In this document: positions 57,840 through 64,000 of the stretch, one piece after another
Numbering within the stretch: position 1 is the stretch's first letter
Layout of the letters: each line of letters starts with the position of its first letter
Origin: an uncultured Eubacteriales bacterium
GTDB lineage: Bacteria > Bacillota > Clostridia > Oscillospirales > Acutalibacteraceae
Assembly: GCA_934643185.1 (NCBI GenBank)
Contig: CAKUBN010000007.1
Location: 3,042 to 67,041 of the forward strand
Direction: 5' to 3'
DNA length: 64,000 nt
Made by a program: the position numbers and the translations under genes
Notes under the pieces: model-generated
The model's database searches: none
The model's input: the letters and a program-made list of their open reading frames with translations, nothing else
Told to the model about the DNA's origin: nothing

Positions 57840-58769
57840 TCAGTCCGCGAACATCGGCGTGGAGAGGTAACGCTCGCCGGTGTCGGGCAGCAGCGCCACG
57901 ATGACCTTGCCTGCGTTTTCCGGGCGCTTTGCAAGCTGTGCCGCCGCAAAGACCGCCGCGCCGGAGGAGATGCCCACCAGAACGCCCTCGCTGCGTGCCA
58001 GCGCACGGCCGGTCGCAAACGCGTCCTCGTTCTGCACGGGAAGGATCTCATCGTAAATGTCGGTGTTCAGCGTATCCGGCACAAAGCCTGCGCCGATGCC
58101 CTGAATTTTATGCGGGCCCGCCTTGCCGCCGGAAAGAACCGGGGAGGTAGCCGGTTCCACCGCGACAACCTTAACATTGGGGTTCTGCGACTTGAGGTAC
58201 GCGCCTACACCGGAGAGCGTGCCGCCCGTGCCGACGCCTGCAACAAATATATCGACCTTGCCGTCCGTGTCTGCCCAGATTTCCGGGCCGGTCGTCTTCA
58301 GGTGCACCGCCGGGTTTGCCGGGTTCGTGAACTGGCTCGGAATGTAGCTGTTTGGGGTCTGCTCGGCGAGCTCCTTCGCCTTTGCGATAGCGCCCGGCAT
58401 ACCCTTTGCGCCTTCGGTGAGGACAAGCTCCGCACCGTAAGCCTTCAAAAGGTTGCGGCGCTCCACACTCATCGTCTCCGGCATGGTAAGGATTACCTTA
58501 TAACCGCGGGAAGCCGCAACGGAAGCAAGGCCGATGCCCGTGTTGCCGCTTGTCGGTTCAATGATAACTGCGCCGGGCTTCAAGAGGCCCTTTTCCTCGG
58601 CGTCGTCCAACATCGCTTTTGCGATACGGTCCTTTACGCTACCTGCCGGGTTGAAATACTCAAGCTTCGCGTAGATTTTCGCGTTCAGTTCATTTGCTTT
58701 TTCATAGTTGGTGAGTTCAAGAAGCGGAGTGCCGCCGATGAGGTCTGTAATTTTCCGATATACACGCAT
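57840..58769 (-). CDS. cysK: Cysteine synthase A (O-acetylserine sulfhydrylase)
   Basis: A 309-residue PLP enzyme. The PLP lysine is in FNPAGSVKDRIAKAM, the substrate loop is EPTSGNTGIGLA, and GTGGTLSGVGAYLK binds the phosphate. It makes cysteine from O-acetylserine and sulfide. AAGGAGA precedes the ATG. It is preceded on the same transcript by a 14-codon leader frame with two adjacent Cys codons. Confidence 0.97.
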   Translation of the reverse strand: MRVYRKITDLIGGTPLLELTNYEKANELNAKIYAKLEYFNPAGSVKDRIAKAMLDDAEEKGLLKPGAVIIEPTSGNTGIGLASVAASRGYKVILTMPETMSVERRNLLKAYGAELVLTEGAKGMPGAIAKAKELAEQTPNSYIPSQFTNPANPAVHLKTTGPEIWADTDGKVDIFVAGVGTGGTLSGVGAYLKSQNPNVKVVAVEPATSPVLSGGKAGPHKIQGIGAGFVPDTLNTDIYDEILPVQNEDAFATGRALARSEGVLVGISSGAAVFAAAQLAKRPENAGKVIVALLPDTGERYLSTPMFAD

Positions 58770-58823
58770 GGTAAAGTCTCCTTAAAATACTTTATATAAA
58801 TGAGTTTGCATTCTTGTATCGTT

Positions 58824-58868
58824 TCAGGCTGCGGCGCAACATCGCCGACTGTACGGAAACGGGTTCAT
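58824..58868 (-). CDS. Putative Cys-Cys leader peptide upstream of cysK
   Basis: A 14-codon frame, MNPFPYSRRCCAAA, has a strong ribosome site (AAAGGAG, 8-9 bases before the ATG). It lies 70 nt after the expected transcription start and 54 nt before cysK. Tandem Cys codons after two Arg codons suggest that ribosome stalling reports cysteine supply. No terminator follows, so control would act on cysK translation or RNA stability. Inferred from position and codons. Confidence 0.55.
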   Translation of the reverse strand: MNPFPYSRRCCAAA

Positions 58869-58907
58869 ATCGCGTCTCTCCTTTGCCTTGTTTTACTAAA
58901 CTTATTA

Positions 58908-58928
58908 AACCTACTTATTTTATAGGTT
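58908..58928 (-). promoter_or_regulatory. Putative Rrf2/CymR-type operator downstream of the cysK promoter
   Basis: AACCTA (58908-58913), 9 bases, TAGGTT (58923-58928): a perfect dyad ~10-30 bases after the transcription start. A nearby Rrf2 gene makes it the candidate regulator. Confidence 0.5.
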
Positions 58929-58943
58929 ATTGAGCTTGTTTAT

Positions 58944-58972
58944 ATCCTATCACCACAGGGTAAATTTGTCAA
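58944..58972 (-). promoter_or_regulatory. Sigma-A promoter of cysK
   Basis: Read leftward: TTGACA (58967-58972), 17-bp spacer, TAGGAT (58944-58949). Confidence 0.85.
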
Positions 58973-59104
58973 CATCTTTTTTCACTTTTTCTTTTACCTT
59001 CAAAATTCGTTGAAACGATCCGCCGCTTTGCAATGCAAAATGCAGTTTCCCCCATATAATAGTATAGTTTCCGAAAATTTTCTTCAATTTTTGCATTTTA
59101 AGGG

Positions 59105-59133
59105 TTGACAAATTGCAATCTAGCGTGTATCAT
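59105..59133 (+). promoter_or_regulatory. Sigma-A promoter of metY
   Basis: TTGACA (59105-59110), 17-bp spacer, TATCAT (59128-59133). The leader to metY is ~215 nt. Confidence 0.8.
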
Positions 59134-59135
59134 AC

Positions 59136-59160
59136 AAAACATATCAAGTCAATATGTTTT
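59136..59160 (+). promoter_or_regulatory. Putative operator at the metY transcription start
   Basis: Perfect dyad AAAACATAT, 7 bases, ATATGTTTT, covering the expected start at ~59140. A repressor bound here would block initiation; its identity is unknown. Confidence 0.6.
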
Positions 59161-59220
59161 GAGTGTTATGAAACCTTCAAACATAAAAGCCGAAGTAAAT
59201 CTCAAAGGAGGCGCACCACG

Positions 59221-59280
59221 ATGATGCGATCCCTTTTCCGGCAAATGCTTCGCCACAATTTCAGAAACGGACGAATGTGA
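59221..59280 (+). CDS. Putative Met-rich leader peptide upstream of metY
   Basis: A 19-codon frame, MMRSLFRQMLRHNFRNGRM, starts ten bases after a perfect AAAGGAGG site and ends 76 nt before metY. Four Met codons, including the last sense codon, and five Arg codons stand out. It mirrors the Cys-Cys frame on the divergent cysK transcript. Sensing of methionyl-tRNA supply is an inference; no terminator follows. Confidence 0.55.
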   Translation: MMRSLFRQMLRHNFRNGRM

Positions 59281-59356
59281 AGCTCAGCTTTTCGTCAACT
59301 TCTCAAAATCCGTTAAAACAAAAATTAAATTCTGAAATTATGAAAGAGGTATTACC

Positions 59357-60649
59357 ATGAGCTATACATATGATAACAACTACCATTTTGAAACCATCCA
59401 GCTGCACGCAGGTCAGGAGAACCCGGACCCCGCTACCGATGCCCGCGCAGTGCCGATCTATCAGACGACTTCCTTCGTCTTCAAGAACTCCGCACACGCA
59501 GCAGCCCGCTTCGCGCTCGCAGATGCAGGCAACATCTACGGCCGTCTGACGAACTCCACCGTGGACGCATTTGAGCAGCGCATTGCAGCCCTTGAGGGCG
59601 GCGTGGCGGCACTTGGCGTCGCTTCCGGTGCAGCAGCCATCAACTATACGTTTCTCAACCTCGCAAGCGCAGGTGACAACATCGTTTCCGCGAAGACCAT
59701 CTACGGCGGCACCTACAATCTGCTCGAGCACACGCTCCCGCAGTACGGCATCACCGCAACGTTCGTAGACCCGGATGAAGAGGGCGCTTTTGAAAACGCG
59801 ATTAACGATAAGACAAAGGCCGTCTTCATCGAGACCATCGGTAACCCGAACGCAACGCTGATTGACATTGAAAAGGTCGCAGCCATTGCACATGCACATA
59901 AGATTCCGCTTGTTGTAGACTCCACATTCGCAACGCCTTACCTCCTCCGTCCGTTCGAGTACGGCGCAGATATCGTTGTCCATTCCGCTACAAAGTTCAT
60001 CGGCGGTCACGGCACGGCGATCGGCGGCGTTATCGTAGACAGCGGTAAGTTTGACTGGGAAGGCAGCGGCAAGTTCCCGTCCCTCGTAGAGCCGAACCCC
60101 AGCTACCACGGCATCAGCTTCACAAAGGATGTCGGCGCGGCAGCCTTTGTCACGAAGATCCGTGCAATCCTCCTGCGTGATACCGGCGCAACGCTCGCTC
60201 CGCTGCACGCATTCCTGTTCCTGCAGGGTCTTGAAACGCTCTCTCTGCGCGTTGAACGCCATGTAGAGAACGCGCTGAAAGTTGTCGATTTCCTCTCCAA
60301 GCACCCGAAGGTCGAAAGCGTCAACCATCCGTCTCTGCCGGACAGCCCGTATCACGAGCTTTATAAGAAGTATTTCCCGAACGGCGGCGCTTCCATCTTC
60401 ACCTTCAACATCAAGGGCGGCGCGAAGGAAGCACAGGAGTTCATCGATAGACTCAAGATCTTCTCTCTGCTCGCAAACGTTGCAGACGTGAAGTCCCTCG
60501 TCATCCATCCGGCTTCCACCACGCACTCTCAGCTCAACGAAGAAGAGCTTGCAGAGCAGGGCATCCAGCCGAACACCATCCGCCTCTCCATCGGCACAGA
60601 GCACATCGACGATATCCTCGCCGACCTCTCCCAGGCTTTTGGTGACTAA
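59357..60649 (+). CDS. metY: O-acetylhomoserine sulfhydrylase (aminocarboxypropyltransferase)
   Basis: A 430-residue PLP enzyme of the Cys/Met metabolism family. It starts FETIQLHAGQENPDPATDARAVP-like, the PLP lysine is in VVHSATKFIGGHGTA, and RLSIGTEHIDDILADL closes it. It makes homocysteine from O-acetylhomoserine and sulfide. AAAGAGGT precedes the ATG. With divergent cysK it gives both direct sulfide-assimilating steps. Confidence 0.96.
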   Translation: MSYTYDNNYHFETIQLHAGQENPDPATDARAVPIYQTTSFVFKNSAHAAARFALADAGNIYGRLTNSTVDAFEQRIAALEGGVAALGVASGAAAINYTFLNLASAGDNIVSAKTIYGGTYNLLEHTLPQYGITATFVDPDEEGAFENAINDKTKAVFIETIGNPNATLIDIEKVAAIAHAHKIPLVVDSTFATPYLLRPFEYGADIVVHSATKFIGGHGTAIGGVIVDSGKFDWEGSGKFPSLVEPNPSYHGISFTKDVGAAAFVTKIRAILLRDTGATLAPLHAFLFLQGLETLSLRVERHVENALKVVDFLSKHPKVESVNHPSLPDSPYHELYKKYFPNGGASIFTFNIKGGAKEAQEFIDRLKIFSLLANVADVKSLVIHPASTTHSQLNEEELAEQGIQPNTIRLSIGTEHIDDILADLSQAFGD

Positions 60650-60694
60650 CTCGAAAACACTCTATAAAACTGATTTCTCCGATATCCTATTTTC

Positions 60695-60734
60695 CGTGTC
60701 CCCGCGTCAGAAATGGCGTGGGGACACGCTTTTT
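60695..60734 (+). terminator. Terminator after metY
   Basis: CGTGTCCCC-CG pairs with CG-GGGGACACG, followed by CTTTTTC. Confidence 0.85.
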
Positions 60735-60757
60735 CCCGAAATCCGGCGGCTTACATC

Positions 60758-60786
60758 TTGACATCCCGCCCTATCTGTGTTAGAAT
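60758..60786 (+). promoter_or_regulatory. Sigma-A promoter of the SCIFF locus
   Basis: TTGACA (60758-60763), 17-bp spacer, TAGAAT (60781-60786). Confidence 0.85.
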
Positions 60787-60790
60787 TTTA

Positions 60791-60809
60791 AAGCTAATAA
60801 AGTTAGCTT
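60791..60809 (+). promoter_or_regulatory. Perfect dyad at the SCIFF transcription start
   Basis: AAGCTAA, 5 bases, TTAGCTT, beginning within a few bases of the expected start. It could be an operator or a 5' stabilising hairpin. Confidence 0.5.
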
Positions 60810-60838
60810 ATAAAGTAATTATTCGGAGGCGAAACGAT

Positions 60839-60994
60839 ATGAAACACATTCAGACGCTTGAGACCCGCAACCTGTGCGAAAGCGCAAAGAACGGCGGCTG
60901 CGGTGAGTGCCAGACTTCCTGCCAGTCCGCTTGCAAGACGAGCTGCGGCATTGCAAACCAGCAGTGCGAGAACACGGAGAAGAACGCGAAGTAA
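60839..60994 (+). CDS. scfA: Six-cysteine SCIFF peptide precursor
   Basis: A 51-residue peptide precursor. The N-terminus reads KHIQTLETRNLCESAKNGG, and the core has the six closely spaced Cys of the family (GCGECQTSCQSACKTSC). The name SCIFF means six cysteines in forty-five residues. It is a near-universal ribosomal peptide of Clostridia, modified by the maturase encoded next with Cys-derived thioether links. The start follows GGAGGC. Its biological role is not known. Confidence 0.96.
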   Translation: MKHIQTLETRNLCESAKNGGCGECQTSCQSACKTSCGIANQQCENTEKNAK

Positions 60995-61011
60995 TTCAAA
61001 GGTTCAGAAAA

Positions 61012-61036
61012 CGCCGCCTTTTTTGGCGGCTTTTTT
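61012..61036 (+). terminator. Terminator between SCIFF peptide and maturase
   Basis: GCCGCC, T-loop, GGCGGC, then TTTTTT. It would leave most transcripts ending after the small precursor gene, with read-through to the maturase. Confidence 0.85.
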
Positions 61037-61064
61037 CATGTATAGATGCGAAAGGATTTTTTAG

Positions 61065-62450
61065 ATGATACACCGTTATAAACTCGGCAGCATGAACATC
61101 GTGCTCGATATCTGTTCCGGCTCCGTCCACCTTGTCGATGAAGTTGCCTATGACATGATTGGCCTGTTCGAGACCGAAAGCCGCGAGGCGATTACCGCCG
61201 CTATGCTGGAAAAATACGGCGACCGTGAGGACGTGACCGAAGCCGACATCAACGAGTGCTACGAGCAGATCGAAGAGCTGCGCGACGCCGGTAAGCTCTT
61301 CACCCCCGATACGTTCGAGCCGATGGCAGGTGCGCTGAAAGCGAAAAGCGCCAACGTCGTCAAGGCGCTGTGCCTGCACGTAGCGCACACCTGCAATTTA
61401 AACTGCTCCTACTGCTTTGCAAGCCAGGGCAAGTACCACGGCGACCGCGCTCTCATGTCCTTTGAGGTCGGCAAGCAGGCGCTTGATTTCCTGCTCGAAC
61501 ACTCCGGCACGCGCCATAATTTGGAAGTCGACTTCTTCGGCGGCGAACCGCTGATGAATTTCGACGTCGTAAAGCAGCTTGTCGCGTATGCCCGTTCCCG
61601 CGAAAAGGAATGCGGTAAGCACTTCCGCTTCACGTTGACGACAAACGGCGTTTTGATCGACGACGACGTCATCGATTTTGCAAATCGCGAGATGAGCAAT
61701 GTCGTTTTAAGTCTCGACGGCCGCAAGGAAGTGCACGACCGCTACCGCGTAGACTACGCCGGCAACGGCAGTTGGGATCGTATCGTTCCGAAATTCCAGA
61801 AGCTCGTCAAGGCGCGCGGCAACAAGGCGTATTACATGCGCGGCACATTCACGCACGCAAACCCGGATTTTCTCAAAGACATTCAGCAGATGCTCGACCT
61901 CGGCTTTACGGAACTGAGCATGGAACCGGTCGTCTGCGCACCGGGAGACCCCTCCGCGCTGACCGACGAAGACCGCGTCATCGTCATGGAGCAGTACGAA
62001 AAGCTTGCTGAGCTCATGCTGGAGCGCCGCCGCGCCGGCAAACCGTTCACGTTCTACCACTATATGATTGATCTCACCGGCGGCCCGTGCATTTACAAGC
62101 GCATTTCGGGCTGCGGCTCCGGCACCGAGTACATGGCCGTCACCCCGTGGGGCGACCTCTACCCCTGCCACCAGTTCGTCGGCGACGAAAAATTCCGCCT
62201 CGGCGATGTCTGGACAGGCGTGACGAACACGGAAATTCAGGCGGATTTCGCCTCCTGCAACGTATACGCTCACCCCGAGTGCCGCGATTGCTGGGCAAGA
62301 CTGTACTGCTCCGGCGGCTGCGCCGCAAACGCTTACCACGCCACCGGCTCCGTCCGCGGCGTTTACAAAGAGGGCTGCGAGCTCTTTAAAAAACGCATGG
62401 AATGCGCCATCATGCTCGAAGCCTCCAAGGCATTGGATAACAACGCATGA
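61065..62450 (+). CDS. scfB: Radical-SAM SCIFF peptide maturase
   Basis: A 461-residue radical-SAM/SPASM enzyme. An N-terminal peptide-recognition region (about residues 1-95) precedes the CX3CX2C cluster site CNLNCSYC, and FFGGEPLMNF follows. The C-terminal SPASM cysteines lie in GPCIYKRISGCGSG, LYPCHQFVG and CRDCWARLYCSGGCAAN. It installs thioether cross-links in the SCIFF peptide. It overlaps the next gene by 4 bp. Confidence 0.96.
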   Translation: MIHRYKLGSMNIVLDICSGSVHLVDEVAYDMIGLFETESREAITAAMLEKYGDREDVTEADINECYEQIEELRDAGKLFTPDTFEPMAGALKAKSANVVKALCLHVAHTCNLNCSYCFASQGKYHGDRALMSFEVGKQALDFLLEHSGTRHNLEVDFFGGEPLMNFDVVKQLVAYARSREKECGKHFRFTLTTNGVLIDDDVIDFANREMSNVVLSLDGRKEVHDRYRVDYAGNGSWDRIVPKFQKLVKARGNKAYYMRGTFTHANPDFLKDIQQMLDLGFTELSMEPVVCAPGDPSALTDEDRVIVMEQYEKLAELMLERRRAGKPFTFYHYMIDLTGGPCIYKRISGCGSGTEYMAVTPWGDLYPCHQFVGDEKFRLGDVWTGVTNTEIQADFASCNVYAHPECRDCWARLYCSGGCAANAYHATGSVRGVYKEGCELFKKRMECAIMLEASKALDNNA

Positions 62451-63781
62451 TAACCGCACCAATCTGCGAATTTGTGCGCCGCTACCGATATAGCGGCGCT
62501 TTGCGCATGCACATGCCGGGCCACAAGGGCACCGCGCTGCTCGGCCCCGAGCCGCTCGACCTCACCGAGATTGAGGGCGCAGACGTACTCTACCACGCCG
62601 AGGGCATCATCCGCGAAAGCGAAGCGAACGCCGCCGCGTTATTCGGCACCAAAAAGACGGTCTATTCCGCCGAGGGCTCGTCCCTGTGCATCCGCGCCAT
62701 GCTGTATCTTGCGCTGCTGCATGCCCGCGCAAATCACAAAAAGCCCGTCATTGCGGCAGGCCGTAACGCACACAAGGTCTTCATGACGGCCGCAGCGCTG
62801 CTCGACCTTGACATTCGCTGGATCTACGGCACGGAAAGCGTCATTTCCTGCGCCATCACCCCCGCGCAGCTCGAAGACGTGATCGTATCGGAAAACCCTG
62901 CCGCCGTGTACATCACAAGCCCGGATTATCTCGGCAACATCGCGGACATCAAGTCCCTGTCCACCGTCTGCAAAAAACACGGCGTATTATTGCTCGTCGA
63001 TAACGCTCACGGCGCGTACCTGCGCTTTCTGCCGGAGCCCCTGCACCCCATGCAGCTTGGCGCGGACATCTGCTGTGATTCCGCCCACAAAACCCTGCCG
63101 GTCTTAACGGGCGGCGCGTACCTGCATATCGCGCACGGCACGCCGGAGCTGCTCGCCGATCGTGCGGAAAGCGCCATGGCGCTCTTTGCGTCCACGAGCC
63201 CCTCCTACCTCATTTTGCAGTCGCTTGACGCGATGAATCCGCTTTTGGCGACGACCTTTCCCGCGCAGCTCAAGGCCTGCGCAGAGCGTTTAGACGCGCT
63301 GAAAGCAAAGCTCCGCGCGCGCGGCTACGCCCTTTGCGGCGATGAGCGCACAAAGCTCTGCTTATTGCCGAAGTCGTTCGGCTACACGGGTGTGGGTCTT
63401 GCAGAGATTTTAGCCGAAAGCAGCATTTTCTGCGAATTTTCCGACGCCGATCACCTTGTGATGATGTTCACGCCGGAGACCACCCCCGCAGATTTTGCCC
63501 GTCTCGAGCACGCGTTATTATCCGTTCCGCGCCGCGCGGCGATTTCCTCCAAGCCGCCCGCACCGCCGCATGCGCCCCGTGTGCTTTCCCCGCGCGAGGC
63601 GCTCTTCTCGCCGAGCGTGACCCTGTCTCTCACAGAATGTGAAAACCGCATTTTGGCAGACGCCAACGTCAGCTGTCCGCCCGCGGTGCCGCTTGCAGTC
63701 TGCGGCGAGCGCCTGACGCCCGAGGTCATTTCCGCGATGCAATACTACGGCACCGAGCACTGCACGGTTGTGGTAGAATAA
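62447..63781 (+). CDS. Orn/Lys/Arg decarboxylase family PLP enzyme
   Basis: A 444-residue fold-type I PLP protein. The family signature LRMHMPGHKG opens it, SAEGSSLCIRAML follows, and the PLP lysine is in CCDSAHKTLPVLTGG. It lacks the N-terminal wing domain of the large decarboxylases and has a divergent C-terminus (VSCPPAVPLAVCGERLTPE). It probably decarboxylates a basic amino acid; the substrate is unknown. Its ATG overlaps the maturase stop, so it is translationally coupled to the SCIFF locus. Confidence 0.9.
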   Translation: MITAPICEFVRRYRYSGALRMHMPGHKGTALLGPEPLDLTEIEGADVLYHAEGIIRESEANAAALFGTKKTVYSAEGSSLCIRAMLYLALLHARANHKKPVIAAGRNAHKVFMTAAALLDLDIRWIYGTESVISCAITPAQLEDVIVSENPAAVYITSPDYLGNIADIKSLSTVCKKHGVLLLVDNAHGAYLRFLPEPLHPMQLGADICCDSAHKTLPVLTGGAYLHIAHGTPELLADRAESAMALFASTSPSYLILQSLDAMNPLLATTFPAQLKACAERLDALKAKLRARGYALCGDERTKLCLLPKSFGYTGVGLAEILAESSIFCEFSDADHLVMMFTPETTPADFARLEHALLSVPRRAAISSKPPAPPHAPRVLSPREALFSPSVTLSLTECENRILADANVSCPPAVPLAVCGERLTPEVISAMQYYGTEHCTVVVE

Positions 63782-63800
63782 GCTTTATTTTTAAAATATA

Positions 63801-63848
63801 AAAGTCTCCGTTTTCCTTTTTGATTTATGAGAAAGACGGAGACTTTTT
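63801..63848 (+). terminator. Terminator after the decarboxylase gene
   Basis: AAAGTCTCCGT pairs with ACGGAGACTTT around a ~24-base loop, then TT. Confidence 0.85.
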
Positions 63849-63875
63849 GGTTTTATTGATCTTGTTTGCATTTCT

Positions 63876-64000
63876 AAAGGCGGTCGCAGACCGCCTTTCA
63901 GGGAACCCATGCAACTGTTGAACCTACCCTCCTAGTTTTTTAGGTAGGCAAAAAGTATTTCGAGTTCTGCGGAGCTCGACCAAAGGCTTTGCCTTTGGAA
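63876..64000 (+). repeat. Intergenic modular hairpin repeat, copy C (cut by window end)
   Basis: AAAGGCGGTC/GACCGCCTTT (63876-63898), then CCTACC/GGTAGG, GGCAAAAAGTATT, TCGAGTTC-TGCG-GAGCTCGA (63960-63979) and CCAAAGGC-TTT-GCCTTTGG (63980-63998). The stretch 63930-63979 is nearly the reverse complement of 54166-54216. The element continues beyond the window. Confidence 0.7.

Overview
The window looks like chromosome of an anaerobic, low-redox member of the Clostridia, most likely an Oscillospirales-type gut or rumen bacterium. This rests on gene content: a complete ion-pumping Rnf complex, the [FeFe]-hydrogenase maturases HydF and HydG with a TM1266-type regulator, the SCIFF peptide and its radical-SAM maturase, a GGGtGRT/NifU-like pair, a CIRCE-controlled groESL operon and DUF1292/DUF6472 proteins. 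Promoters are standard sigma-A type, nearly all with a 17-bp spacer, and Shine-Dalgarno sites are strong. No tRNA, rRNA, CRISPR array or transposase was recognised.

Layout: 1-2120 is the right edge of an integrated element (3' end of a P4-type primase, a tyrosine integrase, phased short repeats). 2188-7670 holds leftward housekeeping genes (GGGtGRT/NifU-like, nucleotidyltransferase, LCP ligase, GtrA, TrxB). 7907-8849 holds no credible gene but has a consensus promoter, many hairpins and a strong terminator: a candidate structured RNA of about 0.9 kb. 9037-10763 carries a DUF1292 protein, a probable 6S RNA and the AzlCD exporter. 10851-14827 is leftward (aldo/keto reductase under a MerR-type promoter, acetyltransferase, GAPDH, membrane protein). 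15103-19259 is a MarR-regulated heterodimeric ABC exporter. 19373-26505 is a purine operon with a complex leader, a PurO-type cyclohydrolase and an embedded M29 peptidase. 26966-31599 has NfeD/SPFH, a lipoprotein and groESL. 31761-40150 has hydrogenase maturation and Rnf. 40224-48407 has an acetyltransferase, lipid kinase, RNA methyltransferase, two CobW-type GTPases (one with a very large His-rich loop), an AAA+ ATPase and CutC. 48582-53017 has asparaginase, AroD, a lipoprotein and an IlvD/Edd dehydratase. 53098-57084 is an amino-acid ABC importer whose two binding proteins appear circularly permuted. 57148-60649 is a sulfur amino acid block (Rrf2 regulator, CysK, MetY) with a Cys-Cys and a Met-rich leader peptide on divergent transcripts. 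60758-63781 is the SCIFF locus followed by a PLP decarboxylase.

The most unusual observations are the permuted binding proteins, the long non-coding transcript, the purE leader, the paired Cys/Met leader peptides, and a dispersed family of intergenic hairpin modules (near 26.9, 45.3, 54.1 and 63.9 kb) in which stem sequences differ while loops and flanks are kept. All identifications come from reading the sequence; no database search or folding program was run.
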